NCBI GenBank assembly: GCA_016081115.2
Contig: JABTTQ020002549.1
Span: 124,001 to 188,000, forward strand
Direction: 5' to 3'
DNA length: 64,000 nucleotides
DNA from: Rehmannia glutinosa
Lineage: Eukaryota > Streptophyta > Magnoliopsida > Lamiales > Orobanchaceae
In this document: piece after piece, positions 1-12,181 of the stretch
Position numbering within the stretch: position 1 is the first letter of the stretch
Layout of the letters: the number at the start of each line of letters is the position of its first letter
Program-made: the position numbers and the translations under genes
Notes under the pieces: model-generated
Told to the model about the DNA's origin: nothing
The model's database searches: none
The model's input: only the letters and a program-made list of their open reading frames with translations

Positions 1-409
1 GCAACATATTTCGCTGCACAACGAAATGCGTCAATATTAATTGCAAGTTTTTTGTGAAAAGGAAAAAGAGAATTCGGAGATATAGTTTCAAACAAATCCA
101 AAAAAGCAACATATTTGTCTTTAATAAACAACATACTTGTCTTCAATAAGCAACATATTTCTCACCACGGATAAGGTCGAGTTCTGATTTCAAACAAATC
201 CCCAAAAATCCGAATATGAGCGGACATTACCCAAAATATCTCCGTTATTTCTGATATTCAAACAAAATTATCTACTTATCCTTAACAATCATTAATTAAA
301 TATAAACTAAAATAAAAATCAATTAAATGCATCGTAAAAAGAAGAGGTCAACGCTCCAAATTTGGTCTCACATACTTATTTAAATTATATGGACTCACCA
401 AATCCAAAT

Positions 410-411
<2 letters not shown>
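1..411. other. AT-rich sequence without a gene
   Basis: No coding region is recognisable here. Positions about 107-158 hold three imperfect copies of a short unit (caacatatttgtcttyaata type), a small minisatellite. The rest is AT-rich unique-looking sequence. Confidence 0.6.

Positions 412-448
<37 letters not shown>
412..448. repeat. (TA)n microsatellite
   Basis: Uninterrupted TA dinucleotide run of about 18 units. It is a simple sequence repeat and probably length-polymorphic. Confidence 0.95.
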
Positions 449-449
<1 letters not shown>

Positions 450-452
<3 letters not shown>

Positions 453-1369
453 GATTAGATTAAGTGAGACCACATAATTAGAGTGAGACAGTGTGGACTA
501 ATCCTGTCCACAAATTTGTAATTTTAGATGGTTGAGATTTATCCAATTTAATGGCATTGTTAATTTATTTTAAATCTGTAAAGGGCAGTTATATAATTGT
601 ATAATTACATAATTTCAGTCAAGTTTGGTAACTGGTGAAAATTGTTTCATATCCCCAAATTCTCCTCCAGCGCCAAATTCTCCAAAGGAAGCAAGAAACA
701 AAAATAGATTTGCAATCCTCGTGAAGCTTTGAGTTGGCGACAATGGATGCAATGATGATGCAGCGTGGCCGTGGCGACTACTGATGTGTTCTTCGTGGAG
801 CGTGGGCGACAGGAGTTATCTTTGGCAGCTAGAAGACGATCGAGCGACTGACGGGCTCGTGGTGGCTCCTTCGCGGTGCGAGCATGGTTGTCCAGCATCT
901 GGGCTCGATGCTCCGTTGTCTGCGAGACTCTGTTTGGTGGCTTGGGGGGCTACAGTTTTCTGAGGGGTTGACGGAGAAGAAGGTTTCTAGGGATTTTTGT
1001 GAGGAAGACTTGTTTTTGGGTCAAAATTGGATATTAAGTTTATTGGGCTTGGTTGTAATTAATCAAGTTTTATGTGGGCTAAATTAATATAATGTATTTA
1101 AATCAATTGAGCAATACCTGTCATTTTCATATCTGAAATTGATAAGTATATGTTTTTTCAGTTGTTTCGACTTTAATTGTGAAACTCTAAGGTTTTTTAA
1201 TTTTTCTTTTATTGTGTGTTGTTGCGTTTTGGGGAGAATGCGATAGCGAGTTGAAATCGTTATCTAGGGTTTAGTTTGTTTCTTTCATGTATTTTTTTCG
1301 GTGATGGCGGTTAAACTTTTGTTAATGGAGGTTCTAGTTTTTTTCTAGTCAAAGAAGACAAGTTTTATA
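450..1369. other. Unassigned intergenic sequence
   Basis: There are short open frames on both strands at 647-1087 but none matches a family I recognise. The stretch 700-960 is richer in GC than its surroundings, so it may be a captured or decayed exon. I see no splice sites or motifs that would support a gene. Confidence 0.4.
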
Positions 1370-1820
1370 TATTTGATGTATACTTATATTTTAGTAGGTT
1401 ACTGTATATTTATATGTTTTTTGATGTATACTTATATGTTTATTGTTGTATAAGTAGTTAATTTTTTTTGTATGTATTTATGTTTGTTGTATACTTATGT
1501 GTTTTGCTGTATACTTATATGTATTTTGTTGTATACCTATATTTGTTGAAAAAATTAGGAGATTTTTATTGTATACTTATATGTGTTTTGAAGCTTATTT
1601 AGTTAAATTTTACCATATGTTTTTATATATATTCGCTCACGATACTTTATTTTTAGTTTTTTGTGCAGAATTTGGTGTTTTGTTAATCATGACTAAAAGA
1701 TGTAGAAAAAGTGAGCAAAGATCGAGGGATATTTGTATATATAGTCTAATTTTATTATATAATTAGACATAATTTCTTGTATAGGTAGTCCGATTTTATT
1801 GTATAGTTAGACATAGTTTT
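1370..1820. repeat. Diverged minisatellite, TGTATACTTATATGT-type units
   Basis: From 1375 to about 1600 a unit like tgtatacttatatgttt recurs at least six times with substitutions and variable spacing. From 1740 to 1820 a related unit, tgtatagttagacatag, appears two or three times. The second unit recurs at 2755-2775, beyond the inserted element at 1830-2725, so the array was probably continuous before that insertion. Confidence 0.7.
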
Positions 1821-1829
1821 TTCTTTGTA

Positions 1830-2725
1830 CAATGGTTTTTTTAGCCTTTTAGGCCAATTGAAAATCTTTTTTAGCCATCTTTTTCAAACACATCTTTTTA
1901 GCCATTTTGGGGTGCGAAATGACATATTTGCCCTTTAGTAGTTTTACAACCGATTTTTTGAGTCACAACATAACCAAATACTCGAAAAGCACACCGTGAC
2001 TCCCCAAAAATTCGGGCAAGCGACTTGGACGATGGCGACCGAATCGCGATGGCGACCGCATCATCAACCTCTATAGTTTTTTGTTAATTTCATGTTTTTT
2101 GTTGATTTATTTAATCTATAGTTGTTTTAGGTTAGGATTTTTGTAGCTTTTGTAGAAATTCTAGGGTTTTATATGGATTTGGTGTTGATGGATGAGCTTG
2201 AGATGTTGTTAATGGCGGAAAGTGACTTGGGAAGAAAGCGATGTAAGCTGGATACCCGATAATTGGGATATCCAATTACATAACTTCGATATCGAGTTTT
2301 CAATAAAAAAGGGTAGGCGTCGGTCAAACCAAGAATAACTCGATATCGAGTTACTATTCAATCTTACATTACTTATTGTAACAAGTTATTTTTTTTTCTC
2401 CAAAAAATTTTAAATTCACATAACTTTTTTGTTTTAAATCCGTTTTGAATGTATAATATATCAAATTAATCCTCTTTTCGATATCTATAATTCAATACCC
2501 ATATTGCATATTTAAAAATGAAAAATACAGGTTCGATTGTTGAAAGAAAGAGTAAGAGGATACATAGAGATAAGTGAAAAGAGAGAAATAATCCAAATAT
2601 CAACCAAATATCTTTAGAAGGGTATGAATGTTATTTTACACCCCAAAATGGCTAAAAAGATGTGTCTACAAAAGATTGCTATTTTTCATCTTTATATTTT
2701 GTAAATGGCTATTTTGTACCATTTC
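1830..2725. mobile_element. Non-autonomous TIR element (MULE/MITE-like)
   Basis: The ends are inverted repeats of each other. The left end (about 1830-1945) contains acacatctttttagcc followed by attttggggtg. The right end (about 2620-2725) carries the same words in reverse complement (ccccaaaatggc, then taaaaagatgtgt). Outer tips read aatggttttttt and the complement of aaaatagcc. The inside has no transposase and contains two GATATCGAGTT-type palindromes at about 2285-2350. I could not read a clean target duplication, so the superfamily (Mutator-like is my guess from the TIR style) is not settled. Confidence 0.6.
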
Positions 2726-2780
2726 CACTTTACTGTATATGTTGTCTGCTTTTGTTGTATAGTTAGACATAGTTTACTGT

Positions 2781-5001
2781 CAGAGCCGGTCCAAAGTTTC
2801 GAGAGGCCCGGAGCAAAGAAAAAAAGGAGGCCCTAATGTTACATAAAAAACATTAAAAATAACAAAATTAATTTTTTAAATGTAATTTATTGATTTAACA
2901 TATATAATAAATATATTATATTGCAACTTTAACATATTGGACTTACTAAAATAAATTACTTAAAAAGATCGTTCAATATAATATACAAAAAAAAGACAAA
3001 AAAAACGAAAAACTACTAATAAGTTAGCTATGAAAAATTGATATTCTTGCATTTTTATCTGCAAAGTCATCAATCAATTTTTCATAATCAAGTCTTTCTA
3101 AAAAGTCACTCTCAATTGAAATCAAAGACAATGCATTCAATCTTGTTTGGGCCATTGTTGATCTCAAACATGACTTTAACAACTTCAATCTGGAAAAGCT
3201 TCTTTCTGCAGATGCATCAGTCACTGAAATGGTCAACAATATCTTGTATGCAATGAATGCATTGGGGAAACAATTCATTCTCTGCAAAAAGTTTAAAATT
3301 GCACTTGCTGTTTTTGCTTCCCGTGGTAGCATATGTTGTATGATCTTCAATTCTTGATACAAATCATCTCCATCCAAATCAAGTACATTGTCTATACTTT
3401 TCTCTTTTTGTAATTTTTTTCAAGAGTTTTGCATTTAGCCTTCAAGTCCCCATCAATCAATGAATTCAACACGCCAGTTGTGAAAAAAAAATCCAAACAA
3501 ATCTTCATATTCCTCATATTGTTCAAACATTTTCTTCAATGAGCCAATTGTTTGATCAACTATATATAAAAAGTAATAGACTCTAAAATCTTCCTCTAGA
3601 GATATTTGGGAAAGCTCACACGGAGCTCATCAAAATATCTTTTTCTATATATTTGTCTCTCTCGGGAAAAATAGGATCAATCTCCATTGATGACGCGAGT
3701 TCTTAGCGATATTGATGGCCTCTCTAAATCCGGTTTCCCTATACTCTTCAAATGAGGCAATTAACCCTTTCACCTTGATCATAGCAACATCAATAAGCAT
3801 GTCTTCAGATTGCAAGCTTTTGCTTACAAAGTTAACTTTACTCAATATATTAAACCAAATAACCATTTCTATCAAGAATTCAAAGTTTCCAAGTTCAAAT
3901 GATGCCAAAGACTTAGCTTCACTTCTTATTTTAGAGTCGATGTCTCTTTCGCAAGTTCAAGTAAAACTCTTACTTGTTGAGTTTGAAGAGTGATAGCTTT
4001 CACGCTTTCAATACGACTTTCCCATCTAGTAGTTGACAATGGCTTTAGAGTTAAACCTTTTAGCGTCACATGATCTCCTAAAATTTTCCACAGCTTTGTA
4101 GAATGCGAAAATAATGTATAAATTCGCTGTATCACTCCAAAAAATTCTTTTGCTTTTCCACAAGAATTTGCAATATCACAAAGTGTTAAGTTCAAACAAT
4201 GACAACCACATGGAGTGTACAATGCTCTAGGATTTATATCCAAAAGCCTTTTTGAATGCCTTGGTGTCTTCCTTTCATATTTGCACCATTATCATATCAT
4301 TTCCCTCTGACATTATCAATATCAAGACCAAGACTATTCAACATATTTTACAACTCTTCAAACAACCCTTGTCCTGATGTATATCCACATTCAGAAACCC
4401 CAAGAAATATTCTTCTACTTTTATTGGACTTTTAAGAACATCAACACATCTTATAACTAGAGTCATTTGCTCTTGGTTACTTACATCAAGAGTACAATCG
4501 AGTATCACGAGAAAAGAACTTAGCTTCTTTGATCTTTGTAATAATAAATTTTTGATTTCAGAAGCTAACATATATATCAACTCATTCTGAATTTTATGGC
4601 TAAGATAGTGATGATGTACCTTGCTTTCAAGATGTTCCTTCATCACAGGATCCCACTCTGCAATCATCTCAACGGCGGACATGAAATTTCCATTGCTATC
4701 CTCATACAACTTTTCATTACTACCACGAAATGCTAAGTTTTTTAGCCAAAAATCGCATTAACCGATATTATACGATGTAATACCATTCTCCAATGCATTT
4801 TTGCCCTCTTGATTTGATCTTGAAAAGCATTATCAATTGTTTTACCTTTTTCCAATCGATCGCGACTCGTACCAACTAGAATAGTTGTTGATATGCTCAA
4901 TACTTGACTCAAGTATTTTAATCTTTATTACAAACATGTACCCAATCACAATATCCCTCATTTACTAGTTGACTTAGTAGAGGTCCCTTTTTAAATAATT
5001 T
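2781..5001 (-). mobile_element. hAT-type transposon, decayed, cut by the Gypsy insertion
   Basis: The left tip starts with cagagccggtcc, the CAGRGCCGG style terminal repeat typical of plant hAT elements. Inside lies a minus-strand transposase remnant (3024-4870). The other end is not visible: the Gypsy LTR begins at 5002. The same 3' tail sequence is found again at about 42430-42600, showing at least two copies of this family in the window. Confidence 0.65.
3024..4870 (-). pseudogene. hAT transposase remnant (DUF4371 plus hAT dimerisation domain)
   Basis: Read on the minus strand, the remnant has three parts. The N-terminal piece (4870-4740) reads RLEKGKTIDNAFQDQIKRAK and resembles the start of plant TTF/MYM zinc-finger-type hAT proteins. 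Pieces at 4709-4338 (MYEDSNGNF, EMIAEWDPVM, HYLSHKIQNELI, ILDCTLDVSN) and 4243-3926 (CHCLNLTLCD, STTRWESRIE) match the DUF4371/RNase-H-like core. The C-terminal piece (3377-3024) has SVTDASAERSFSRLKLLKS, the hAT dimerisation signature. Several frameshifts and stops separate these pieces, and full-length relatives are around 700-800 residues. This is a dead transposase. The family call is strong, the exact boundaries approximate. Confidence 0.85.
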
Positions 5002-8000
5002 TGTCACGCCCAAACGTGACGCGACAACGATCAACCACCTGAAACACTAATAAACCCAACAGTCTGACAAATGATACAATAATCCCAAGTGAAACAGGTC
5101 TAAAGCGCGGAAATAAAATAAACATAAGTACGAATTACACGACATTATAACCTGAATAAGTTTATAGGCAAAACTAAAGCGTAAAGTACACCATATCCAA
5201 ATCTTAAATGTCGTAGAGTCTACGCCCTTAACTTACAGTCAAAGAGAGAAATGAGTAGCAGGATACTGAGGAGTCCAACATCGAAGAAAAGTACATGAAA
5301 TAAGTACAATAATCGGAAAAAAGGGTACAAGTTCGACAGCGGGCGAGGGTCATCAATCTGTGGTCGTGTGCAAGTGGATGAGACATAAATCTCGGTGGAT
5401 GGGTGATCGTGTGCAAGTGTGGCGATATATATTTTGATGCAAGAAAACAATCGTATGAAAAATGCGTGAGATATGATGCGTGATTTCACACCACGGCCCA
5501 CAAGCGTCGTGAGAAATATATTTAAGTAATATACTTATACAATTTTAAGAAAATAGTTCGTGGTCACCACAGGCACTATGTGATTCAAGCAAGACAGGGA
5601 GGATTGCGTGCGGTTTGTAGCGCCAATCTATGCCAAGACAAAGCTTGATTTGCGTCACGGTTTGTAGCGCCAACCAATGCAAAACAAGTAGCGGTTGCAT
5701 ACATATTTGTAGCGCCAACCAAAGCGGGTCCGATTAACTCCATAATCGTGTGGATCGGCAGCGATTCCTTCGTTTCTTCCTTGTAACTCCCGAGCAAGAT
5801 GGTCAAGACTGTCACCTTATTGCTCGATAGGCAAAGACAAAATCCACAGTGGAGCTAGCAAGGCTCGGATTTGTCATAATCATGATTATACCTCAAGTAC
5901 TACGACCCGCTTCCCTTGGACAAACTCCGTCCCTCGGTTGCGGGATTAGGGCGATGGGGAAGAGTGGAATAGCGGTGAATTTTGCCGGTTCTATCCCCGA
6001 CGTATCCATTCCATTGTGAGCTCGACACACCAAGTTGACTCAAGTAGGAAAGTAAATACAAGTTCGGGTAGTCAACCAGGCAATCGAGTATTATTGATTC
6101 ATGGAAGCGATTCGGAAAATTTTGAAAATTTGCGAGTAGCAATTATGGTGGTGGAGTTATTTGGATGAAGCGATTATCGGAAGGATAAGCAATCTTCGAT
6201 ATCTTGAAAGATTTGGTGGAACATAAGTCCCGTTATAGAATCAAAATCGCAAGACGATGAAGTCGCCCGCGATCGGGTATTAATCGGTCAAGACGATCCG
6301 ATCGGTCGAGGATTTTTGAGAAAATAAAGTATTTTAATTAATAATTAAAGTCAGAGGATCCAGGGCTATTTTAGTAAAAGGAAAATAATTTGAGTTAGAT
6401 CCTTGTTAAAAAGAAAAATTATAATTAGTCTCGTTTTGTAAATACCAATACTTTTGAGGTTAAAAATTGAATAATTAAATATCTCGACCTTGAAAAATTA
6501 TGAGGCCAGTTCCTAAAATCTCTAAATTATTCAGAGATTCAGGTTTTTAAAGTTTTGAGGTCGAGTTTTTATAAAATTCTCACATTGGCCCCAAATTTGT
6601 TAAAATTATCATTTCGGGCCTTAAGTTTAAAATAATCGGAACTCACAAACCGGAAGGGCTTTTAATGTGATTCCAGTTGGAAAATGTCACTAAAGTTAGT
6701 GGGATATTGGGACCAAAACAGTTTTAAAAAGAAATAAGTTTAGGTCCCTTAACTTTTGAAAATCTCATTTTTCTCCTATTTTGAAATAATTGCCTTTAAG
6801 GCTTTTAGGGGTCCAATTGTTATGAAATTTGAACCTTGGTCCAAAATATAAATATGTTATAGTTAAATTAGTATTTCCAGGTGCATGGACTGCATAAGTC
6901 CTGGAAATTGTATTTTGGTCCTCAAGTTTAATCTTTTACAATTTGGTCCCTCAATTTTAGTAAAATTACTTTCCAAGCTCTAAACACTTGAATTTTTGGA
7001 ATATACTTAAAATATGTTATTTACAGTCCCTTAAGAGTTAAAATTTCAAAATTTAAAATTAGGGTCTGGTACAGTTTCGAAAATTGCAAAATAGCCCTTA
7101 AACTTCAAAAATTTTATAATCTAGTCATTGAGCTTTTAAGGGTTAATTTTATTTATCTAAAACCTCTTAAAATATTATTAAAATGTCAAAACATAATTTT
7201 TGAACCTGAGTTCAGTCCCAAAAATCGAAAATTACAGATGGGTCCCTTAAGTTTTATTTTCTTGCAATTAAGTCCACCAACTTTCATTTTTGTATTTTAA
7301 GTCTAAAAGTTGAAATTTAATCAATAATGCTCGACTTGTCCAGGTTATAAATCATTCAAAACATAGATTTCAAGAGTCGTACACATACATAACCTTCTCA
7401 TACAAAATTTCATCAAGTATAACAATAAAGTGTACATGTATGTCCTATTTTTCGATAAATCGCATTTTTGAGCAACACTTGAGAATTTTTCCAACTTGAA
7501 ACAAGAAAATAGCATGCAATATATAATGTATATCTCAAGTGCTCAAAATCAAAATACTACATGCATTTTTAAGTAAAACACCTAGAAGTTGAAAGGATTT
7601 TTCCACCCACCTTAAAGATTGATTTGTTGGTGAAAAATGGAATAAATCACTCTTGATGAAGAAGTGACTTAGGTCAGCCCCTAGATCAAGGAGTACCAAA
7701 AAAATATAGGAGTTAGAAAATTAGGTTAGAAATCAAGGAAAAGAAGAAGGGGTGAAGAAAATTGGTAAAACTACGCTTACTCTTGTGTAGTAGAGGAAAT
7801 GAGACTTGTAGATGTCTCAAAATGAGTCTCTTTCTTCACTCTTAAACCAACTCTTAAGGTCAGCCCCTAAAACTCCAAAAATGAAAATGGAGTATCAAAA
7901 TTTTGGAAAATAGAAGAGAAGAAGAAAATGTACTAAACTCATTTCTTACCTTATAGTCCAATTTCTCTTCAAAATCTTCAAAGTCTTGAAGTCCTTTTCA

Positions 8001-9045
8001 AGATGATGGTAAGGCTCTTAGTGTCTCCCAAGTCTACTAAGTGTACCTCAAACCAAAAATCAAACTTAGGTTAAGGAGTGAAGATGATGAGCTAGAGGAT
8101 AACAAGATGATTTTTAGAACACAATTTCTTACCTTGTTGAAGGGGTGTTCGAATTTGTTGTTGAAGTAGAGGGGGGTGTTCTTGAAATTTTGGTTAAGTG
8201 TTTGAAGGTTTGAAGAAGAAGATGAACTTATGATTAGAGAAAATGTTGGAGGATTTTTGGAGAGAAGTTGGAGAGGATTTTTATTTTGTTTGAGTTAAAT
8301 GATAGTTAATGGGAATAATTAGGGGTTTAGGGTAAAAAAAAAAATAACTAGCTTTCTTTATTAGGGACATGAAGCCAAAAGCTAGGTTTTAGAGGGAAAT
8401 TTAAAATTCATTTGTTTGACTAAGGGGTTAGTGGGATTTGTAGGAAGATATTTAGTTGTAGGCTTGGAAGACATAAAATAAAATAGAAATGAAATTATCA
8501 AAATTTTATTTATTTTTTGTCTAATAATAATTTAGTTGGGAGATACAAAATGATAAAATAGTTGTAGAAGAAACATTGAGTAATTTCCCCATTTAAAGTG
8601 GTAATTTCGAAAATTAGGAAAAAAATATTTGGTTTCTTTTCTTTATAAAATTGAGAGAAAAAAATAAAATGTAAAAATATCCATAATTAAATATTTAGAA
8701 ATTTAAAATAAAGATGTAAAATAAGAAACGTGTAATCGAAAAATAAATTGGAAGTTGGTTGGGATGAATTATAGAATAAGATGAAATATTTGGATAAGGA
8801 TCGAAATGTACTCCTAAATTTTCGAGGGTCTAATATTTCTAAAGTCGTAGTTAACCGATCAAGTAACAATACTAGAGGAGAATATAAATCGTTAGACTCG
8901 AAAATGAGGAAGGCGTAATTGACATTGAAAGAAATAAATAAAAGTCGGGTCGCGGTTCATTACTAATGGGTTCGTGTTACTTAACAAAATAAATAAATTA
9001 CTACACAACGTCATATCTCACGTCGCTAAAAGTCGGGGCGTCACA
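5002..9045 (-). repeat. 3' LTR of the Gypsy element (4044 bp)
   Basis: Starts tgtcacgccc and ends ggggcgtcaca on the plus strand, so the LTR has the usual TG...CA ends with a GTCACGCCCC-type inverted tip. It is nearly identical to 12182-16264, with a few percent substitutions in the stretches compared (6300-8300). Indels are concentrated in the first 1.3 kb. Between about 6400 and 7320 the phrase gtcccttaa/ggtccctcaa recurs many times in both copies. No host gene is inside. Confidence 0.95.
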
Positions 9046-9059
9046 TTCACCCCTCCTTA
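9046..9059 (-). other. Polypurine tract of the Gypsy element
   Basis: On the minus strand this reads TTAAGGAGGGGTGAA directly before the LTR start TGTGACGCCCC. It is the expected plus-strand priming site, and it fixes the orientation. Confidence 0.85.
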
Positions 9060-9063
9060 AAAG

Positions 9064-11692
9064 AATTTGGTCCCCAAATTCTCTTCAGAACAACTCTGGA
9101 TATTGATTCCTCGTGTCTTCTTCCATCTCCCACGTTGCGTCTTCGTCTCGGTTGTGGTTTCGACATACCACTTTAACCATCGGAATCTCTCCATTACGTG
9201 GTAGCGACGTATCTGGGTCAATGATCCGGATTGGTTTCGATGTAGGATAAATTTTCCATCGGATGAGGAGTATCTTGGGTGATCATATGCTCGGGATCTA
9301 GTTGATACTTCTTTAACCTCGATCGTGGAATACATCGTGCATTCCGCATCTTTGTCTTTGTAACTCGAGTCGGTAGGCTAACTTCCCGATCCTGCGCAAA
9401 ATCTTTTAAGGTCCAACATATCTCGGGCTCAACTTGCCTCCTTTATTCGGATTGATCAATCCTTTTCGTGGAGAGAGTCCGAGAAATACTTCATCTCCGC
9501 TTCAAATTCCAAGTCCTTTTCGTTTTTTGTCTGCGTAACTCTTTTGGCGGCTTTGAGTGTGCGGATCCGTTCCTTGATCGAGTTGACCTTCTCCATGGCC
9601 TCTGAACTAAGTAGACCTTTGGAATCGAGGAGACTTTCATTTCTCTTTTGGAGTCCATTGGTCATCAATCTCCCGAGTGTAGTGGAGATCTACACTTTCG
9701 CCCGTACAAGGCTTCGTAGGATGCCATCCCAATTGTGGCCTGATAGGCTGTTATTATAGGCGAACTCGGCCAATGGTAAGTGCGAATCCCAACTTCCTTG
9801 GAAATCCAACGTGCGGGCTCATGACATATCTTCCAGGGTTTGAATCGTTCGCTCAAACCGCCATCCGTTTGTGGATGTCTTTCTTTGTCTTGAAACTTAG
9901 CGAGGTACCCAATTCCTCATGCAAGCACTTCCCGAATCGGGAGACAAACATCGGGTCTTTGTCTAACACAATGTCGTGGCACTCCATGCGGTCGAATGAT
10001 CTCTCGGATATAAATTTGTGCGTGTTTACGCAAGCTGTCGATTTTCTTCATGGGTAAGTGTGCGATTTCGTGAGTCGGTCTCACGACTACCCATATAGAT
10101 CGACCTCCTCTAGTCTTTGGTAGATCCGTCACGAGGTCCATCATTATGTGTTCCCATTTCCACTCGGGAACTCTCAACGGTTGTAATAAACCAGATGGTC
10201 GTTGGTGTTCTGCTTTTACTCGTTGACAAGTCAAACATCTCGCAACAAACTCCGCATTACCTGGTTCTTCATGTTTACCCACCGATAATGTCGTTTCAAG
10301 TCCTTAGACATCTTGTTTCCTCCAGGATGTATAATGTATTTCGAATGGTGTGCCTCTGCGAGGATTCTATTCCTAATATGCTCATCACTTGGTACACAAA
10401 CTCGATTTTTTTTGAAATATAATAATTCCATCTTCATGTACCGAGAATTCTGAACTCTCTCCCTTAAGTATCTTCTCTTTAAGTTTTTGAAGATGCACAT
10501 CTGTTCCCTGTGCTTCCTTGATCTCGTTCAGCAGATCGAGTTTAACCAAAATGTTAGCACATGAAATATGAGTATTGGTTCTCGTCGGATTCCAAGTGCT
10601 CAGCTCTTCTAAAGATTTCCACTCACAGAATCATTAGATCGGCTAAACTCGCCTATCTGCTCAAGGCGTCGGCTACTACGTTAGCTTTCCGGGATAGTAT
10701 TGAATATCAAAGTGATAGTCCTCAATTAACTCCATCCATCTCCGTTGCCTCAGTTGAGGTTTTTACGAGAGAATAAATACTTCAAGCTCTCGTGATCTGT
10801 GAAAACCGTGAATGTTGCTCGTAGATATAGTGCCTCCATTTCTTTAATGCGAATCTTTGTCGCCGCCAATTCCAAGTCATGCGTTGGGTAATTGACCTCA
10901 TACGGCTTGAGCTTTCGTGATGCATAAGCGGTGACCTTTCCTTCTGCGCATGAGCACTACTCCTAGTCCTTCCTTTGATGCATTGTAGAGGACAAAGTTT
11001 TCATTCCCTTTGGAAGGGCTAAGATCGAGTCGTAGTGAGTCGTTTCTTGACTCTTGGAAACTAGCCTCACACTTGTCATTCCACACAAACTTGACTTGCT
11101 TTCAGGTTAGTCGAGTGAGTGGTCCGGATATCAGGAGAAATCCTGGATAATTCTTCGATAATATCCAGCTAGTCCTAAGAAACTTCTGATCTCCGTTATA
11201 GACTTGGGTTGTTTCCATTCAACCACTGTCTGTACCTTCGAAGGGTCTACGGCGATCCCAGTGCCGGATACTATGTGTCCCAAGAATGCGACTTCACTAA
11301 GCCAAAATTCGCACTTTCTTTGAATTTGGCATACAACTTGTGCTCTCATAGTGTCTCCAAAATAATTTTTTAGGATGACGTTCATGCTCTTCTCTAGACT
11401 TAGAGTATACGAGTATGTCATCAATGAATATCACAACGAATTGATCCAAATAAGGTTGAAAGACTCGATGCATCAGATCCATAAACGTTGCTGGTGCGTT
11501 CGTCAGACCGAAAGGCATCACTACAAACTCGTAGTGTCCTATCTTGTTTGAAATGCCGTTTTGGAAATGTCTTCTTCACGGAGCTTCAGTTGATAATATC
11601 CTTGTTGTAAATCAAACTTCGAGTACACCGTCGGTTCTTGAAGTTGATCAAATAGTTCGTCTATCCTCGGGAGGGGATATTTAGTGGTAACA
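9064..11692 (-). pseudogene. Gypsy pol remnant: RT (partial), RNase H, integrase, chromodomain
   Basis: From 11692 downwards the minus strand reads TTKYPLPRIDELFDQL (RT fingers/palm), then MMPFGLTNAPATF and FIDDILVYS (RT catalytic motif, 11521-11400), then FLGLAGYYRRI (RT thumb, about 11150). RNase H follows with the words TVFTDHESLKYLF and NVVADALSR (about 10830-10650). The integrase zinc-binding and core regions lie at 10500-9900 (HHSKYIIHPGGNKM, CLTCQRVKAEHQ, MDLVTDLPKT). The end (about 9190-9070) reads RNHNRDEDATWEMEEDT, a chromodomain-like tail. There are many frameshifts and stops, so no polyprotein could be made. RT lacks its first part because of the deletion near 11692. Confidence 0.9.
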
Positions 11693-12162
11693 TCTAGTCA
11701 AGATCGTATAATAGTCACATCCTTAATGTATCTTATCCATGACACCTAAACCACAAGTCAAATTCCCTTACTTAAGCTTGTGCAAGTACTTGAGAATGAA
11801 TAACACAAGGGTATTATCATCGATCATTATACTTAGTGATTCCCCTACTATCATTTTCCCAAAGTAATATCATTAGGTGTCTAGATCCGATAATATATCA
11901 CATCCAAATCATATACTTAGCAAGAGATATCCTTATATTCTTTGAGTCTCACCAAATTAGGCATTATAATCTACAAATCACGGATTTTCTAAATCACCTA
12001 ACGTCCAAAGAGGGGAATATTCAGATATCTTAACACTATAACAACCCAAAAGAGTTCAAATATTCATCCAAGATTCAACTTAGGTCATCTAGTAGCGATA
12101 CCCAATCCAAGGTCAGAGGAACCTATCCTGGGTTAGCTCGGTGTAAGTTTCCATCTTACAAG
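11693..12162 (-). other. Gypsy 5' untranslated leader, joined by deletion to RT
   Basis: No coding sequence between the primer-binding site and the first RT residues. In an intact element several kilobases of gag, protease and RT would separate these, so an internal deletion ended near 11692. Its position is approximate to about 20 bases. Confidence 0.7.
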
Positions 12163-12177
12163 CCGAGCTCGATACCA
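12163..12177 (-). other. Primer-binding site of the Gypsy element
   Basis: The minus strand reads TGGTATCGAGCTCGG four bases after the LTR end. It resembles the tRNA-iMet complement TGGTATCAGAGCC used by many plant retrotransposons, with changes. Confidence 0.7.
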
Positions 12178-12181
12178 TAAC

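Noticed and set aside
647..1087. Short open frames on both strands
   Set aside because: No recognised domain, no splice or promoter context that I can support.
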